Source: Candidatus Rokuibacteriota bacterium (GTDB lineage: Bacteria; Methylomirabilota; Methylomirabilia; Rokubacteriales; CSP1-6). From it: 45,808 nt of DNA. Numbering within the stretch: position 1 is the stretch's first letter; the number at the start of each line of letters is the position of its first letter. The stretch covers positions 1-45,808 of the forward strand of contig VBPC01000163.1 in the NCBI GenBank assembly GCA_005887895.1, in the 5' to 3' direction. Positions 32,688-40,930 of this stretch are shown here, in pieces. Position numbers and translations under genes: made by a program. The notes below the pieces were generated by a model. The model saw nothing but the letters and a program-made list of their open reading frames with translations, was not told where the DNA came from and did not search any database.

Positions 32688-34213
32688 CGGAGCCTCAGGT
32701 CCTCACACGGCGCCGCGTACGGGTAGCCCTGGATCAGCCCGGCGCCGGATTCCTCGACGCGCGCCCCGACCCCCCAGATGAAGCCTTGCTGGAACAGCGG
32801 CGCGACGAGCACGCGCTCGGCGACCATCTTCTGGATCCGGTGCAGCATGGTCTCGCGCTGCTTTCGGTCCAGCTCCTTGGCCTGGCGCTGGAACAGGTCC
32901 TCGAGCTCGGGCACGACGCCGTACGAGTACATGCCGCCCCTGGTCACGAAGGGCTCGAGCCGGGCCGCGGCGTTGCCCGCCGCCCCCGTGGCGCCGATGA
33001 GGAGCCCCTTCAGCTTCTTCTCTCGCCAGGCGGAGAGAAAGGCGGCGCGCTCCATCGTGCGGACCTTCGCCCGGATGCCGATGGCCCGGAGAAAGTCCGC
33101 GACCTCTTCGCCCAGCGACGTGTAGGGCGGGAGCGGCGTGAGGTCGCCCGCGTCGAACCCGTTCGGATAGCCCGCCTCGACGAGGAGCTGCTTGGCGCGC
33201 GTGGGATCGTACGGGGGCGGGTCGATGGGCAGCGCGAACTCGAACGTCGGCGGCACGAACGAGCCCGTCGTCCGCCCGAGACCGAGCATCTCGGCCTGGT
33301 TGATGGCCTGGCGGTCGATGGCGAGGCTCGCGGCCAGGCGCACGCGGCGATCGTGCCACGGAGATTTCGGCTCCCACTGGTCGAGGAAGTCGAGCCAGTA
33401 CATGCCGTAGAGCAACGGCGCGACGATCTTCACGCCGGGCGAGCGCCGCAGCTCCTCCGCGAGCGCTCCGCCGAACAGATAGGCCAGGTCGACCTCGCCC
33501 GTCTTCACGGCGGCTGCCCGGGTCGACTCGTCGGGAATGCTGCGCATGACCAGGCGCTTCACGTGCGGCGCCTTCCGCCAGTAGTCCGTGAACGCCTCGA
33601 GGACCAGCTCGACGCCCGGCGTGAAGGAGACGAACTTGAACGGCCCGGCCCCCACCGGGGCCTTCTTGAACCCATCCTCGCCGACCCTCTCGACGTATTT
33701 CTTCGGCACGATCCAGCCGGCGCCGGTGGCCGACGTGCCGTAGAAGGCCATGAAGTCCGGCCAGGCCTCCTTCAGCAGGAAGCGGACGCGGTTCGTGGCC
33801 ACGACCTGGATCTCCTTGACCTTGTCCTTCAGGAGCTTGGCGGAGGCGCCCTTGTAGCGGTCGAAGGAGAACCTCACGTCGTCCGCCGTCACCGGGTCGC
33901 CGTTGTGGAACTTGGCGCCCTTGCGGAGGACGAACTCGTAGGTGAGGCCATCCTTCGAGACGGTCCACGCCTCCGCCAGGCTCGGGGTGGTGAGTGAGGC
34001 CGGCATCGGCTTGACCAGTGCATCGTGGAGTGCGTAGAGGACCATGAACGGGGTGATGAGGCCCTCCGTCTCGCCGGGGTCGAGCCAGCGGTTGACGAGC
34101 GTCACGTGGACGCCCCACGTCAGCGTCCCCTCGGGCGCCGCGTGCCCCGGGGAAGCGCCGGCGAGGACCACCACGACGAGCAGAAGCGCGCCGAGCGCGA
34201 GCCGAACCCTCAT
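32684..34213 (-). CDS. ABC transporter substrate-binding protein, family 5 (peptide/nickel type)
   Basis: A 509-residue protein with a signal peptide (MRVRLALGALLLVVVVLAGASPGHA) followed by the SBP_bac_5 fold: EAWTVSKDGLTYEFVLRKGA, PVTADDVRFSFDRYK, APVGAGPFKFVSFTPG and DRQAINQAEMLGLGR. This class binds oligopeptides, nickel or small organic solutes in the periplasm. No permease or ATPase gene of the same system is adjacent, only the coupled hydrolase downstream. The start ATG is at 34211-34213; an open frame further up contains no better start. It is divergent from the cupin gene. Confidence 0.9.
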   Translation of the reverse strand: MRVRLALGALLLVVVVLAGASPGHAAPEGTLTWGVHVTLVNRWLDPGETEGLITPFMVLYALHDALVKPMPASLTTPSLAEAWTVSKDGLTYEFVLRKGAKFHNGDPVTADDVRFSFDRYKGASAKLLKDKVKEIQVVATNRVRFLLKEAWPDFMAFYGTSATGAGWIVPKKYVERVGEDGFKKAPVGAGPFKFVSFTPGVELVLEAFTDYWRKAPHVKRLVMRSIPDESTRAAAVKTGEVDLAYLFGGALAEELRRSPGVKIVAPLLYGMYWLDFLDQWEPKSPWHDRRVRLAASLAIDRQAINQAEMLGLGRTTGSFVPPTFEFALPIDPPPYDPTRAKQLLVEAGYPNGFDAGDLTPLPPYTSLGEEVADFLRAIGIRAKVRTMERAAFLSAWREKKLKGLLIGATGAAGNAAARLEPFVTRGGMYSYGVVPELEDLFQRQAKELDRKQRETMLHRIQKMVAERVLVAPLFQQGFIWGVGARVEESGAGLIQGYPYAAPCEDLRLR

Positions 34214-34320
34214 CTCCGCACCCCCAAAGATAGCGACCGATCCCCCGGGCGTGACGCCGGAAGGATAACATTTGCTACTATCGGGCGCGCACGAGCGACG
34301 CATCATTCCGACGACGTGAA

Positions 34321-34328
34321 GGGGAGGG
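34321..34328 (+). promoter_or_regulatory. Strong ribosome binding site for the cupin gene
   Basis: GGGGAGGG, five bases before the ATG at 34333, is an unusually strong Shine-Dalgarno sequence for this window. The 107-base gap to the divergent solute-binding-protein gene contains no convincing promoter pair; TACTAT at 34276-34281 is a weak -10 candidate for the plus strand. Confidence 0.5.
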
Positions 34329-34332
34329 CTCG

Positions 34333-34674
34333 ATGGGAACGTTCCGGCTCTACAGCAGCGCCGACGGGCAATCGCGCATCGACACGATCGACCTCGGCCG
34401 GACGACGGAATGGACGAAGGGGCTGGCGGCGACGCAGATCGCGTTCCGCGTGTGGCCGGTCGGCCAGTTCCTCGACTGGCATCCCGCGCCGCGCCGCCAG
34501 TTCGTCATCATTCTCGCGGGCCGGCTCGAGATCGGCCTGAGCGACGGCAGCACGCACGTCTTCGGCGCCGGCGACGCCCGGCTGGTCGAGGACACGACGG
34601 GTAAGGGGCACACCACACGCGTCCTCGGCACGGAGCCCGCCGTGACGGCCACGATCCCGCTGGCGCAGCAATGA
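34333..34674 (+). CDS. Cupin-fold small protein
   Basis: A 113-residue single-domain protein. WTKGLAATQIAFRVWPVGQF, then LDWHPAPRRQFVIILAGRLE and FGAGDARLVEDTTGKGHTT match the two cupin motifs. Histidines in DWHP and GKGHTT could bind a metal, but the set is sparse, so it may be a non-catalytic cupin. It opens a plus-strand run with 2-hydroxyacid dehydrogenase, monooxygenase and peptidase genes; its stop overlaps the next start (ATGA, 34671-34674). Function unknown. Confidence 0.75.
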   Translation: MGTFRLYSSADGQSRIDTIDLGRTTEWTKGLAATQIAFRVWPVGQFLDWHPAPRRQFVIILAGRLEIGLSDGSTHVFGAGDARLVEDTTGKGHTTRVLGTEPAVTATIPLAQQ

Positions 34675-35657
34675 GCGACGCGCGGCGACCAATGAGCAAG
34701 ATCCTGTTCGCACCCACGCAGCCCGACGCGATCCTCGACATCGCCCGATCGCTGGCGCCACCCGGCTTCGAGCTCGTGGTCGCCGACCCCGGCACGCCGG
34801 CGTTCTACCAGGCGGCGGCGGACGCCGAGTACTACCTGGGCCTCGCCCGCCAGATGGGCGGCGAGTTCTTCCGCGCGGCGCCGAAGCTCCGGCTGGTCCA
34901 GCTCCTCAGCGCCGGGTACGACCGGGTCGACCTGGAGGCGGCGCGGAAGGCGGGCGTGCCCGTGGCCAACAACGGCGGCGCCAACGCGATCGCCGTGGCC
35001 GAGCACACGCTGATGCTCATGCTCGCCGTGCAGAAGCGGCTCGTCCGGTTCCACAACGACGTCGTCGCCGGCAAGTGGCGGGTCGGCAACGCGGCGGACA
35101 CCCGAGTCTACGAGCTGGCCGGCAAGACGCTCGGCCTCGTCGGCCTCGGCAACATCGGCAAGAAGGTGGCGCGCCGCGCCGCGGCGTTCGACATGCGCGT
35201 GCAGTACTACGACGTCGCGCGGCTCACCGAAGACCAGGAGGACGCGCTTGGCGTGCGCTTCGTGCTCTTCACCGAGCTGCTCCGCACCTCGGACGTGGTC
35301 AGCCTGCACGTGCCGCTCGACGACACGACGCGGAACATGCTGGCGGCACGGGAGTTCGCGGTGATGAGGCCGGGCGCCATCCTCATCAACACCTGTCGCG
35401 GGCCCGTCGTGGACGAGGCGGCGCTCCACCGGGCGCTCGTCGACGGGCAGATCGCCGCGGCCGGGCTCGACGTGCTGGTCGAGGAGCCGCCGAGGCCGGA
35501 TCATCCGCTCCTCCGGCTGCCAAACGTCACGCTCACGCCGCATTCCGCCGGGCCGACGTGGGAAAACTGGACGGCGAGGTTCCGGAACGGATTCGACAAC
35601 ATCCAGCGCGTCGCGGCCGGCCGCGCGCCGCGCTGGGTGATCCCGGAGCTCGCCTGA
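34671..35657 (+). CDS. D-isomer-specific 2-hydroxyacid dehydrogenase
   Basis: A 328-residue NAD-dependent enzyme. The Rossmann motif GLVGLGNIGKKVARR is near residues 155-170, substrate-side NNGGANAIAVAEHTL near 102, the catalytic Arg in LINTCRGPVVDEAAL, and the Glu/His pair in LTPHSAGPTWENW. It oxidises or reduces D-2-hydroxyacids such as glycerate, lactate or phosphoglycerate analogues. An alternative ATG lies at 34692. The start overlap with the cupin gene suggests that the cupin is an accessory or regulatory partner. Confidence 0.93.
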   Translation: MSDARRPMSKILFAPTQPDAILDIARSLAPPGFELVVADPGTPAFYQAAADAEYYLGLARQMGGEFFRAAPKLRLVQLLSAGYDRVDLEAARKAGVPVANNGGANAIAVAEHTLMLMLAVQKRLVRFHNDVVAGKWRVGNAADTRVYELAGKTLGLVGLGNIGKKVARRAAAFDMRVQYYDVARLTEDQEDALGVRFVLFTELLRTSDVVSLHVPLDDTTRNMLAAREFAVMRPGAILINTCRGPVVDEAALHRALVDGQIAAAGLDVLVEEPPRPDHPLLRLPNVTLTPHSAGPTWENWTARFRNGFDNIQRVAAGRAPRWVIPELA

Positions 35658-35670
35658 GGGGGGAGGCTCG

Positions 35671-35976
35671 ATGCTCGTGCTGGTGGTGTCGCTCAAGGTG
35701 AAGCCGGAGATGCGCGCGAAGTTCCTCGAGGCCGCCGAGGACGACTCGACGTGCTCCGTGCGCGACGAGCCCGGGTGCCTGCGCTTCGACGTGGTCCAGG
35801 ACCAGGCGGACCCGAACCACTTCTTCTTCTACGAGGTCTACCGGGACGAGGCGGCGCTCGAGGCGCACCGGAAGACGCCGCACTATCCGCGCTGGCGGCA
35901 GGCGGCCGAGGTCTGTCTGGCGGAGCCGAGCCAGGTGACCCGCTCCGTGAGCGTCTTCCCGCGCGCCTACCGATAG
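35671..35976 (+). CDS. Antibiotic biosynthesis monooxygenase (ABM/YgiN-like) protein
   Basis: A 101-residue ferredoxin-like (dimeric alpha-beta barrel) protein: MLVLVVSLKVKPEMRAKFLE, DEPGCLRFDVVQDQADPNHF, YEVYRDEAALEAHRKTPHY. This pattern is typical of ABM-domain monooxygenases such as quinol monooxygenase YgiN, which act without metals or flavin. It has a ribosome site (GGGGGGAGG) just upstream and follows the dehydrogenase by 13 bases. The precise quinone or catechol substrate is unknown. Confidence 0.85.
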   Translation: MLVLVVSLKVKPEMRAKFLEAAEDDSTCSVRDEPGCLRFDVVQDQADPNHFFFYEVYRDEAALEAHRKTPHYPRWRQAAEVCLAEPSQVTRSVSVFPRAYR

Positions 35977-35987
35977 CCGCGTCGCGC

Positions 35988-36731
35988 GTGGCCAGCTGGC
36001 TCGCCGCGCCGATCGCGGCACTGGTGTGGGTGGGCGCGTCCTGGGCCACGATCGGCCAATGGGCGCCGCGATTCTTCTTTCCGACTCTGGCCGTGGTGGG
36101 CGCCGGGCTGCTGTCGGTCGCGTTCGTGCGCTCCCTCGCCCGATTCGCACGGCGCTCCCGGAGCGGCGGGCGCGTTCGGGTCATCGGCGTGCTCGTCAAT
36201 GCGGTGGCGACACTCTTCCTCGTGGTGCTGCCGCTGACGCGCGTTCTGGGCGTCGTCACGGCCCCGGGAGGTGGCGCCCCACGCATCATCGCCGGCTTCG
36301 GCGACTGGCTGGGCGGCGAAGGCTACCCGCGGCTCAGCCCTCATCGCGGGATCGACATCGCGGGCAGGATCGGCGCCGACGTGCTCGCCGCGGCCGACGG
36401 GCGCGTCAGCGTGGCGCGGGACAGCCGTGACCTGTGCGGTCTGATCGTGGTCATCGTCCACGATCCCCATGACTACCGCACGGTCTACTGCCATGTTTCC
36501 GCGATCTCCGTGACGCCCGGAGAAGCGGTCAGACGCGGCCAGCGGATCGGCGCCGTCGGCACGACGGGGCAGCGCGCGTGGCCCGGCTACGAGCACGTGC
36601 ACCTGGAGCTGCAGCGAGGGCGCGACAGCCGGGACGTCGAGGACCCTGTCCAGCGAATCGTCGGATGCTTCGACGGGACGACGCGGTACCCGGCGGACCG
36701 CCTGGTGCTCACGTATCCGGTGAGGTGCTGA
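35988..36731 (+). CDS. Membrane-anchored M23 family (LytM) metallopeptidase
   Basis: About 247 residues from the GTG at 35988. The N-terminal half has two or three hydrophobic segments (WLAAPIAALVWVGASWATIG; FFFPTLAVVGAGLLSVAF; VNAVATLFLVVLPLTRVLG), then a peptidase domain with zinc ligands in SPHRGIDIAG (HxxxD) and YEHVHLELQRG (HxH). M23 enzymes cut peptidoglycan cross-bridges. The multi-helix anchor is less common than the single helix of standard LytM proteins. It is the last gene of the cupin-dehydrogenase-ABM run and converges on the FMN enzyme 9 bases away. Confidence 0.82.
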   Translation: MASWLAAPIAALVWVGASWATIGQWAPRFFFPTLAVVGAGLLSVAFVRSLARFARRSRSGGRVRVIGVLVNAVATLFLVVLPLTRVLGVVTAPGGGAPRIIAGFGDWLGGEGYPRLSPHRGIDIAGRIGADVLAAADGRVSVARDSRDLCGLIVVIVHDPHDYRTVYCHVSAISVTPGEAVRRGQRIGAVGTTGQRAWPGYEHVHLELQRGRDSRDVEDPVQRIVGCFDGTTRYPADRLVLTYPVRC

Positions 36732-36740
36732 GCGCGCGCC

Positions 36741-37787
36741 TCAGTCGACCCTGATGATCAGGTCGGGCGACAGGTCGGCGAGCCTCGTGCGGCCGCAGAG
36801 TCCCATCGTCGTGCGGATCTCGTCGCGCAGGATCTCGAAGACACGCGCGACGCCGGCGGCCCCGTCGGCGGCGAGGCCCCACAGCGCGGTCCGCCCGAGC
36901 GCGACCACCTTGGCCCCGCGGGCGAGGCCCTTCACCACGTCGGTCCCGCGCGAGAAGCCGCCGTCGACGACGATCTCGGCGCGCCCCGCCACGGCGTCGA
37001 CGATGGGCGGCAGCGCCTCGATGCTCGACTGCGTGTGATCGAGCTGGCGGCCGCCGTGGTTCGAGACCCAGATCAGGCGCACGCCCATGTCCATCGCGCG
37101 GCGGGCGTCGGGCACCGTCATAATCCCCTTGATGCCGACCGGAAGCTTCGTGGTCTTCATCAACCACTCGACGTCCGCCCACGTGAGCCGGGCCTGGTAC
37201 TCGGGGTTCGGCCCGCGCGGGTTGGGGGCGATCTCCATCGCCTTGCGCGGGCTGAAGCGGGCGAGGATGTCGCGCTCGCGGCGGCCGTAGAGCTGGACGT
37301 CCACGGTGAGGGCGACGGCCTTGTAGCCGGAGGCCTCCACCCGCGCGAGGAGCTCGGCGACCCAGCCGCGGTCGCCGTGGTGGTAGAGCTGGAACATCAG
37401 CGGGCCCGACGCCGCCTTGGCGACGTCCTCGACCGGCCACCCGGTGGCGCCGGAGAGCCACTGGAGCGTGTCGGCCCGCCCGGCGCCCCGCGCCATCTCC
37501 ACGTCGCCCTCCGGATGGAAGAGGACGAGCCCGCCCATGGGCGCGACGGCCACCGGCCAGGTGAGCGGCACGCCGAGGAGGCTCGTCCGGAGGTCGATCG
37601 CGCGCACGTCCACGAGGACGTTCTGCTGGATGGCGAGGCGGTCGAGGTGGCGGCGGTTACGGCGCAGCGTCCGCTCCGTCTCGGCGCCGCCGTCGCCGAA
37701 GTTCCACGCCTCCCGCGGCAGCCGCTGCTTGGCGGCGCGGCGGATCTCGGGCAGAGTGACGAAGCGCGGGCCAGAGAGCTCGGTCAT
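36741..37787 (-). CDS. FMN-dependent alpha-hydroxy acid dehydrogenase/oxidase
   Basis: A 348-residue TIM barrel related to lactate oxidase and glycolate oxidase. VAVAPMGGLVLFHPEGD binds FMN, PVGIKGIMTVPDARRAM is the FMN/Lys region, and H244 in WVSNHGGRQLDHTQSS is the catalytic base. AEIVVDGGFSRGTDVVKGLA and KVVALGRTALWG complete the barrel. These proteins oxidise L-2-hydroxyacids such as lactate, glycolate or mandelate. It lies downstream of the enoyl-CoA hydratase on the same strand. The product side (oxygen or quinone) cannot be decided. Confidence 0.9.
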   Translation of the reverse strand: MTELSGPRFVTLPEIRRAAKQRLPREAWNFGDGGAETERTLRRNRRHLDRLAIQQNVLVDVRAIDLRTSLLGVPLTWPVAVAPMGGLVLFHPEGDVEMARGAGRADTLQWLSGATGWPVEDVAKAASGPLMFQLYHHGDRGWVAELLARVEASGYKAVALTVDVQLYGRRERDILARFSPRKAMEIAPNPRGPNPEYQARLTWADVEWLMKTTKLPVGIKGIMTVPDARRAMDMGVRLIWVSNHGGRQLDHTQSSIEALPPIVDAVAGRAEIVVDGGFSRGTDVVKGLARGAKVVALGRTALWGLAADGAAGVARVFEILRDEIRTTMGLCGRTRLADLSPDLIIRVD

Positions 37788-37856
37788 TGGTAGCGGGGTC
37801 CGCGAGGCCGGCGTGAACCGTGGGTGGCCTGAGACAGGCGCGCGTCGCTCATGGCG

Positions 37857-38651
37857 TCAGCGCCCCCGGAACTGCGGGCGGCGCTTCTCGGAGAACGCCT
37901 TCACGCCCTCCTGGTAGTCCTGACTGTTGAAGCAGTCGGCGATCAGCTTGTCGAGCAGGGCGAGGTCGCGGTCGCCCGCGGGCTTCACGAGCTGCTCCAC
38001 GGTCGCCTTGGCGGAGCGCAGGGTGAGCGGCGCGTTGCGCGCGATCGTCAGCGCGTAGTCGCGCGTGAAGCGCTCGAGCTCACCGCGGGGCACGACCTGG
38101 TTCACGAGCCCCATGCGCAGCGCGTCCTGGGCGCTGAAATCGGTGCGGGCCGTGGAGAAGATCTCCTTCGTGTAGGCCGGCCCGACCAGCTTCATCAGCT
38201 TTTCCATGCCGTGGTAGTGGTAGCCGAGGCCGAGCCGCGCCGCCGGGACGCCGAAGCGGGCGTCGTCCGCCGCGAGCCGGATGTCGCAGGTGATCGCGAT
38301 GCTGACGCCCCCGCCCACGCAGTACCCGTAGATCATGGCGAGGAGGGGCTTCGACAGCGCGGCGAGCGCGTCCTGCCCGCGTCCGGAGATCCGGCGGTAC
38401 TCCTCCTCGTCGGCCATGTTGCGGCGGCGGTCCTTGAACTGCGAGATATCGGCGCCGGCGACGAACGCCTGATCGCCGGCGCCGCGCAGGACGACCACGC
38501 GGATGGCGTCGTCGGTGGCGAGGTCGTGTACGTAGTCGGGCATCAGCTCCCACATCTCCTGGCTCACCGCGTTCCGCTTCTCCGGCTGGTTGAAGATGAT
38601 CCAGCCGATCGGCCCGTCCTTCTCGACCAGCAGCTTCGGCGTCTCGGTCAT
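37857..38651 (-). CDS. Enoyl-CoA hydratase/isomerase family protein
   Basis: A 264-residue crotonase-fold protein. FVAGADISQFKDRRRN supplies the oxyanion-hole alanine region and YGYCVGGGVSIAITCDIRLA the second. A C-terminal LVNQVVPRGELERFTRDYAL and NSQDYQEGVKAFSEKRRPQF complete the family pattern. Crotonases hydrate or isomerise enoyl-CoAs in fatty and aromatic acid oxidation. It is on the same strand as the MBL hydrolase upstream and the FMN enzyme downstream, and gaps of 33 and 69 bases suggest one transcript. Confidence 0.92.
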   Translation of the reverse strand: MTETPKLLVEKDGPIGWIIFNQPEKRNAVSQEMWELMPDYVHDLATDDAIRVVVLRGAGDQAFVAGADISQFKDRRRNMADEEEYRRISGRGQDALAALSKPLLAMIYGYCVGGGVSIAITCDIRLAADDARFGVPAARLGLGYHYHGMEKLMKLVGPAYTKEIFSTARTDFSAQDALRMGLVNQVVPRGELERFTRDYALTIARNAPLTLRSAKATVEQLVKPAGDRDLALLDKLIADCFNSQDYQEGVKAFSEKRRPQFRGR

Positions 38652-38684
38652 CGCGTTCTCCCCTTCACGGCCGCGTGCCTCCGA

Positions 38685-39554
38685 CTATTGCCAGCCGTTC
38701 CGCCAGTAGAAGCACATCCGCTCGATGTTCCCCGGCAGGAACTCGTTGTAGCGGCCCCATGGCTCATACTTCGGAAGCTTGACGTCCTTCATCGCCTGAT
38801 CGGCGCACTTGCCTTGGTCCGCCGCAATGCGCACCGCTTCCTTCAGGTCGGTCATGTACCCCTTGAGCGCCCGCACGTCGTCCTTCGTGCCGATGCCGCC
38901 CTGACGGGGGTGACCGGCGATCAGCCGCTCCCAGTCCAGCGCGAGCACCCGGTCGATCGAGTCGAACCAGTCGTCGATGTACGAGTCGGGGACGTTGCGG
39001 AAGAGGACCTCGCGGATCGGGAGGAAGTCCACGGCGAAGAGGATCTTTTCCTTCGGCAGCAGCACGACGAGGCTGTTGTCGCTGTGGTTTCGTCCGACGT
39101 GGTGCAGCTCGAGGCGGGTGCCGCCCACCGTCAGGACGGCGCGGTCGTCGACGACGAGATCGGGGATGACGACGGTCGGGTTCTTCAGGCGCTCCAGCGT
39201 GGTCTTGCCCCGACGGTGGGCGATGAATGTCGCCCCGGCCTCCTTGAAGGGCGCGCCGCCGGCGATGTGATCGAAGTGATGGTGGCTGTAAACGACGTAT
39301 CGGATCGGTGCCGGCGTGATCTTGCGGATCTCCTCGAGGTAGATCTTCGCGGCCGCGGGGCTGATGGGATCGGTCGCCACGACGCCGTCGGCCGTGACGA
39401 CGAACATGGACTGGTGGCCCACGTGCCGGTAGACGTAGACGCCCTCGGCGACTTTCTTCGTCTCGTACGGGGGGGCCTGCTGGGCGGCAAGCGGCGTCGC
39501 CGCGAGAGCGAGCGTCACGGACAACCCCACGAGCAGTACCTTTACCTGAGGCAT
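38685..39554 (-). CDS. Exported metallo-beta-lactamase-fold hydrolase
   Basis: A 289-residue protein with a signal peptide (MPQVKVLLVGLSVTLALAATPLAAQ). The metal motif is H91-x-H93-x-D95-H96 in VYSHHHFDHIAGGA; further ligands are in ELHHVGRNHSDNSLVVL (His) and FAVDF (Asp). Export and sequence style resemble quorum-lactonase or SoxH-like MBL proteins, not true beta-lactamases, so the substrate is unknown. The frame is open further upstream, but the signal peptide fixes the ATG at 39552-39554. It sits 17 bases after the SDR stop and is probably in the SDR operon. Confidence 0.88.
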   Translation of the reverse strand: MPQVKVLLVGLSVTLALAATPLAAQQAPPYETKKVAEGVYVYRHVGHQSMFVVTADGVVATDPISPAAAKIYLEEIRKITPAPIRYVVYSHHHFDHIAGGAPFKEAGATFIAHRRGKTTLERLKNPTVVIPDLVVDDRAVLTVGGTRLELHHVGRNHSDNSLVVLLPKEKILFAVDFLPIREVLFRNVPDSYIDDWFDSIDRVLALDWERLIAGHPRQGGIGTKDDVRALKGYMTDLKEAVRIAADQGKCADQAMKDVKLPKYEPWGRYNEFLPGNIERMCFYWRNGWQ

Positions 39555-39571
39555 CACGCACCTCCTCGGGC

Positions 39572-40348
39572 TTAATGCATGACCAGGCCGCCGTCGACGC
39601 TGAGCGCCTGGCCCGTCATGTACCCGGCGCGGCTGCCGGCGAGGAAGGCGATCACGTTGGCCACGTCCTCCGGGCGCTCCATCCGTCCGAGCGGCACCTG
39701 CGCGGCGCGCTGCCGCGTGAACTCCGCGGGCGAGAGGCCCATCAGGGCGCCCTGCTCGCGCGCGACGACCGTCCACATGTCCGTCTCCACGAACCCGGGA
39801 CAGACGCAGTTCACCCGGATCCCGTCCTTGGCGTGCGCGAGGGCGAGGCTCTTGGTGATGCTGATCACCGCGGCCTTGCTCGCATTGTAGGGGAGGTTGT
39901 TGCGGTTGCCGATCTTCCCGGCCATCGACGCGAGGTTCACGATGCTGCCCCGCTTCTGCGCGAGCATCGTGGGTAAGACCGCCTGGCAGGCGAAGAACAC
40001 CGCCTTGGCGTTGACGGTCATCACCGCGTCCCAGTGCTCCTCGGTGACGTCGAGGGGCGCGGCGGCGCGGTAGATGCCGGCGTTGTTCACCAGGATGTCG
40101 ATGCGCCCGAACCGGCTGCGCAGCTGGCCGACCATCTCGTCGAGCTGGTCACGCCGGGTCACGTCGACCGCGAACGACTCGATGATCTCGCCATTGAGCT
40201 TCAGCGCCGAACGGGCCGCCTGCAGCGCGTCGGCCGACAGGTCCACCAGGGCGACCGTTGCCCCCTCGTCGAGAAATTTTCGAGCCGTTGCATAGCCGAT
40301 CCCCTGCGCCGCGCCGGTGATGACAGCCACCTTTCCCTTCAGTTTCAT
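39572..40348 (-). CDS. Short-chain dehydrogenase/reductase (SDR)
   Basis: A 258-residue classical SDR: TGAAQGIGYATARKFLDEGA (NAD site), NNAGIYRAA near residue 90, VNLASMAGKIG, and catalytic YNASKAAVISI (Tyr-x-x-x-Lys). It ends YMTGQALSVDGGLVMH, typical of the FabG-like branch. It precedes the MBL hydrolase on the same strand. The ribosome site GAGG lies in the tail of the neighbouring esterase gene, only nine bases away, so if the window is a hybrid of two genomes the join is close to this start. Confidence 0.93.
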   Translation of the reverse strand: MKLKGKVAVITGAAQGIGYATARKFLDEGATVALVDLSADALQAARSALKLNGEIIESFAVDVTRRDQLDEMVGQLRSRFGRIDILVNNAGIYRAAAPLDVTEEHWDAVMTVNAKAVFFACQAVLPTMLAQKRGSIVNLASMAGKIGNRNNLPYNASKAAVISITKSLALAHAKDGIRVNCVCPGFVETDMWTVVAREQGALMGLSPAEFTRQRAAQVPLGRMERPEDVANVIAFLAGSRAGYMTGQALSVDGGLVMH

Positions 40349-40357
40349 CGCTTCGCC
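40349..40357. other. Possible junction between two genome segments
   Basis: These nine bases separate the SDR start from the esterase stop. To the left, genes and hairpin elements fit one organism; to the right, the gene order esterase, mpl, hypothetical, TlpA-family, aroQ, accB, accC is a betaproteobacterial chromosome block. The boundary is marked only as an inference from gene content. Confidence 0.4.
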
Positions 40358-40930
40358 TCAGGTCAGTCCATCACAGAAATCGAGCACCTCGTCCAGGTAG
40401 CGGTCGAAGTCCGACAGCGCGTGATCGGAGCCCTGGATCACGCGTTGCCGGCAGCCCGAGTACTTGGCTGCCATCGTGGTCCAGTCGATCACCTCGTCGC
40501 CGGTCGCGGCAATCAGGAAATAGCGCTCCGGACGGGTAATCCGGGGCGTGTCCGCGCCGCGCAGCTCTGCCAGATGATCTCCCGTCAGCTCCACGGTCTG
40601 ATCCGAGAAATAGACCGGGTGTCGCCCGAGTTGGGAAGCCAGTTCGCGGTACGGGAAGACGGCCGGGTTCAACAGCACGGCACGGCAGCCGAGCTGCTCA
40701 GCCACCCAGGTCGCGTAGTAGCCGCCCAGCGAGCTTCCGACCAATGCCAGCTTGGCCGGATGCTCCAGCGCGGCCGTCGCCAGCGCCACATTCACCGCAG
40801 CCCGCGGCGACGCCGGAAGCTGTGGGCAGGCGAAATCGCCGGCGCGCCCGCGTGCGTCCAGCGCCGACCGGATCCGCTGCGCCTTGGTGGAGCGCGGCGA
40901 CGAGCGGAAGCCATGCAGATAAAGGATCAT
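40358..40930 (-). CDS. YqiA/YcfP-type alpha/beta esterase
   Basis: A 190-residue small hydrolase: MILYLHGFRSSPRSTKAQR, nucleophile serine in ALVGSSLGGYYATW, and the acid/histidine in AATGDEVIDW and QGSDHALSDFDRYLDEV. This is the compact YqiA esterase family, acting on short-chain esters. The ATG overlaps the stop of mpl (ATGA, 40927-40930), so it is coupled to mpl, the usual arrangement in betaproteobacteria. The stop codon lies nine bases before the SDR start on the same strand. Confidence 0.9.
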   Translation of the reverse strand: MILYLHGFRSSPRSTKAQRIRSALDARGRAGDFACPQLPASPRAAVNVALATAALEHPAKLALVGSSLGGYYATWVAEQLGCRAVLLNPAVFPYRELASQLGRHPVYFSDQTVELTGDHLAELRGADTPRITRPERYFLIAATGDEVIDWTTMAAKYSGCRQRVIQGSDHALSDFDRYLDEVLDFCDGLT

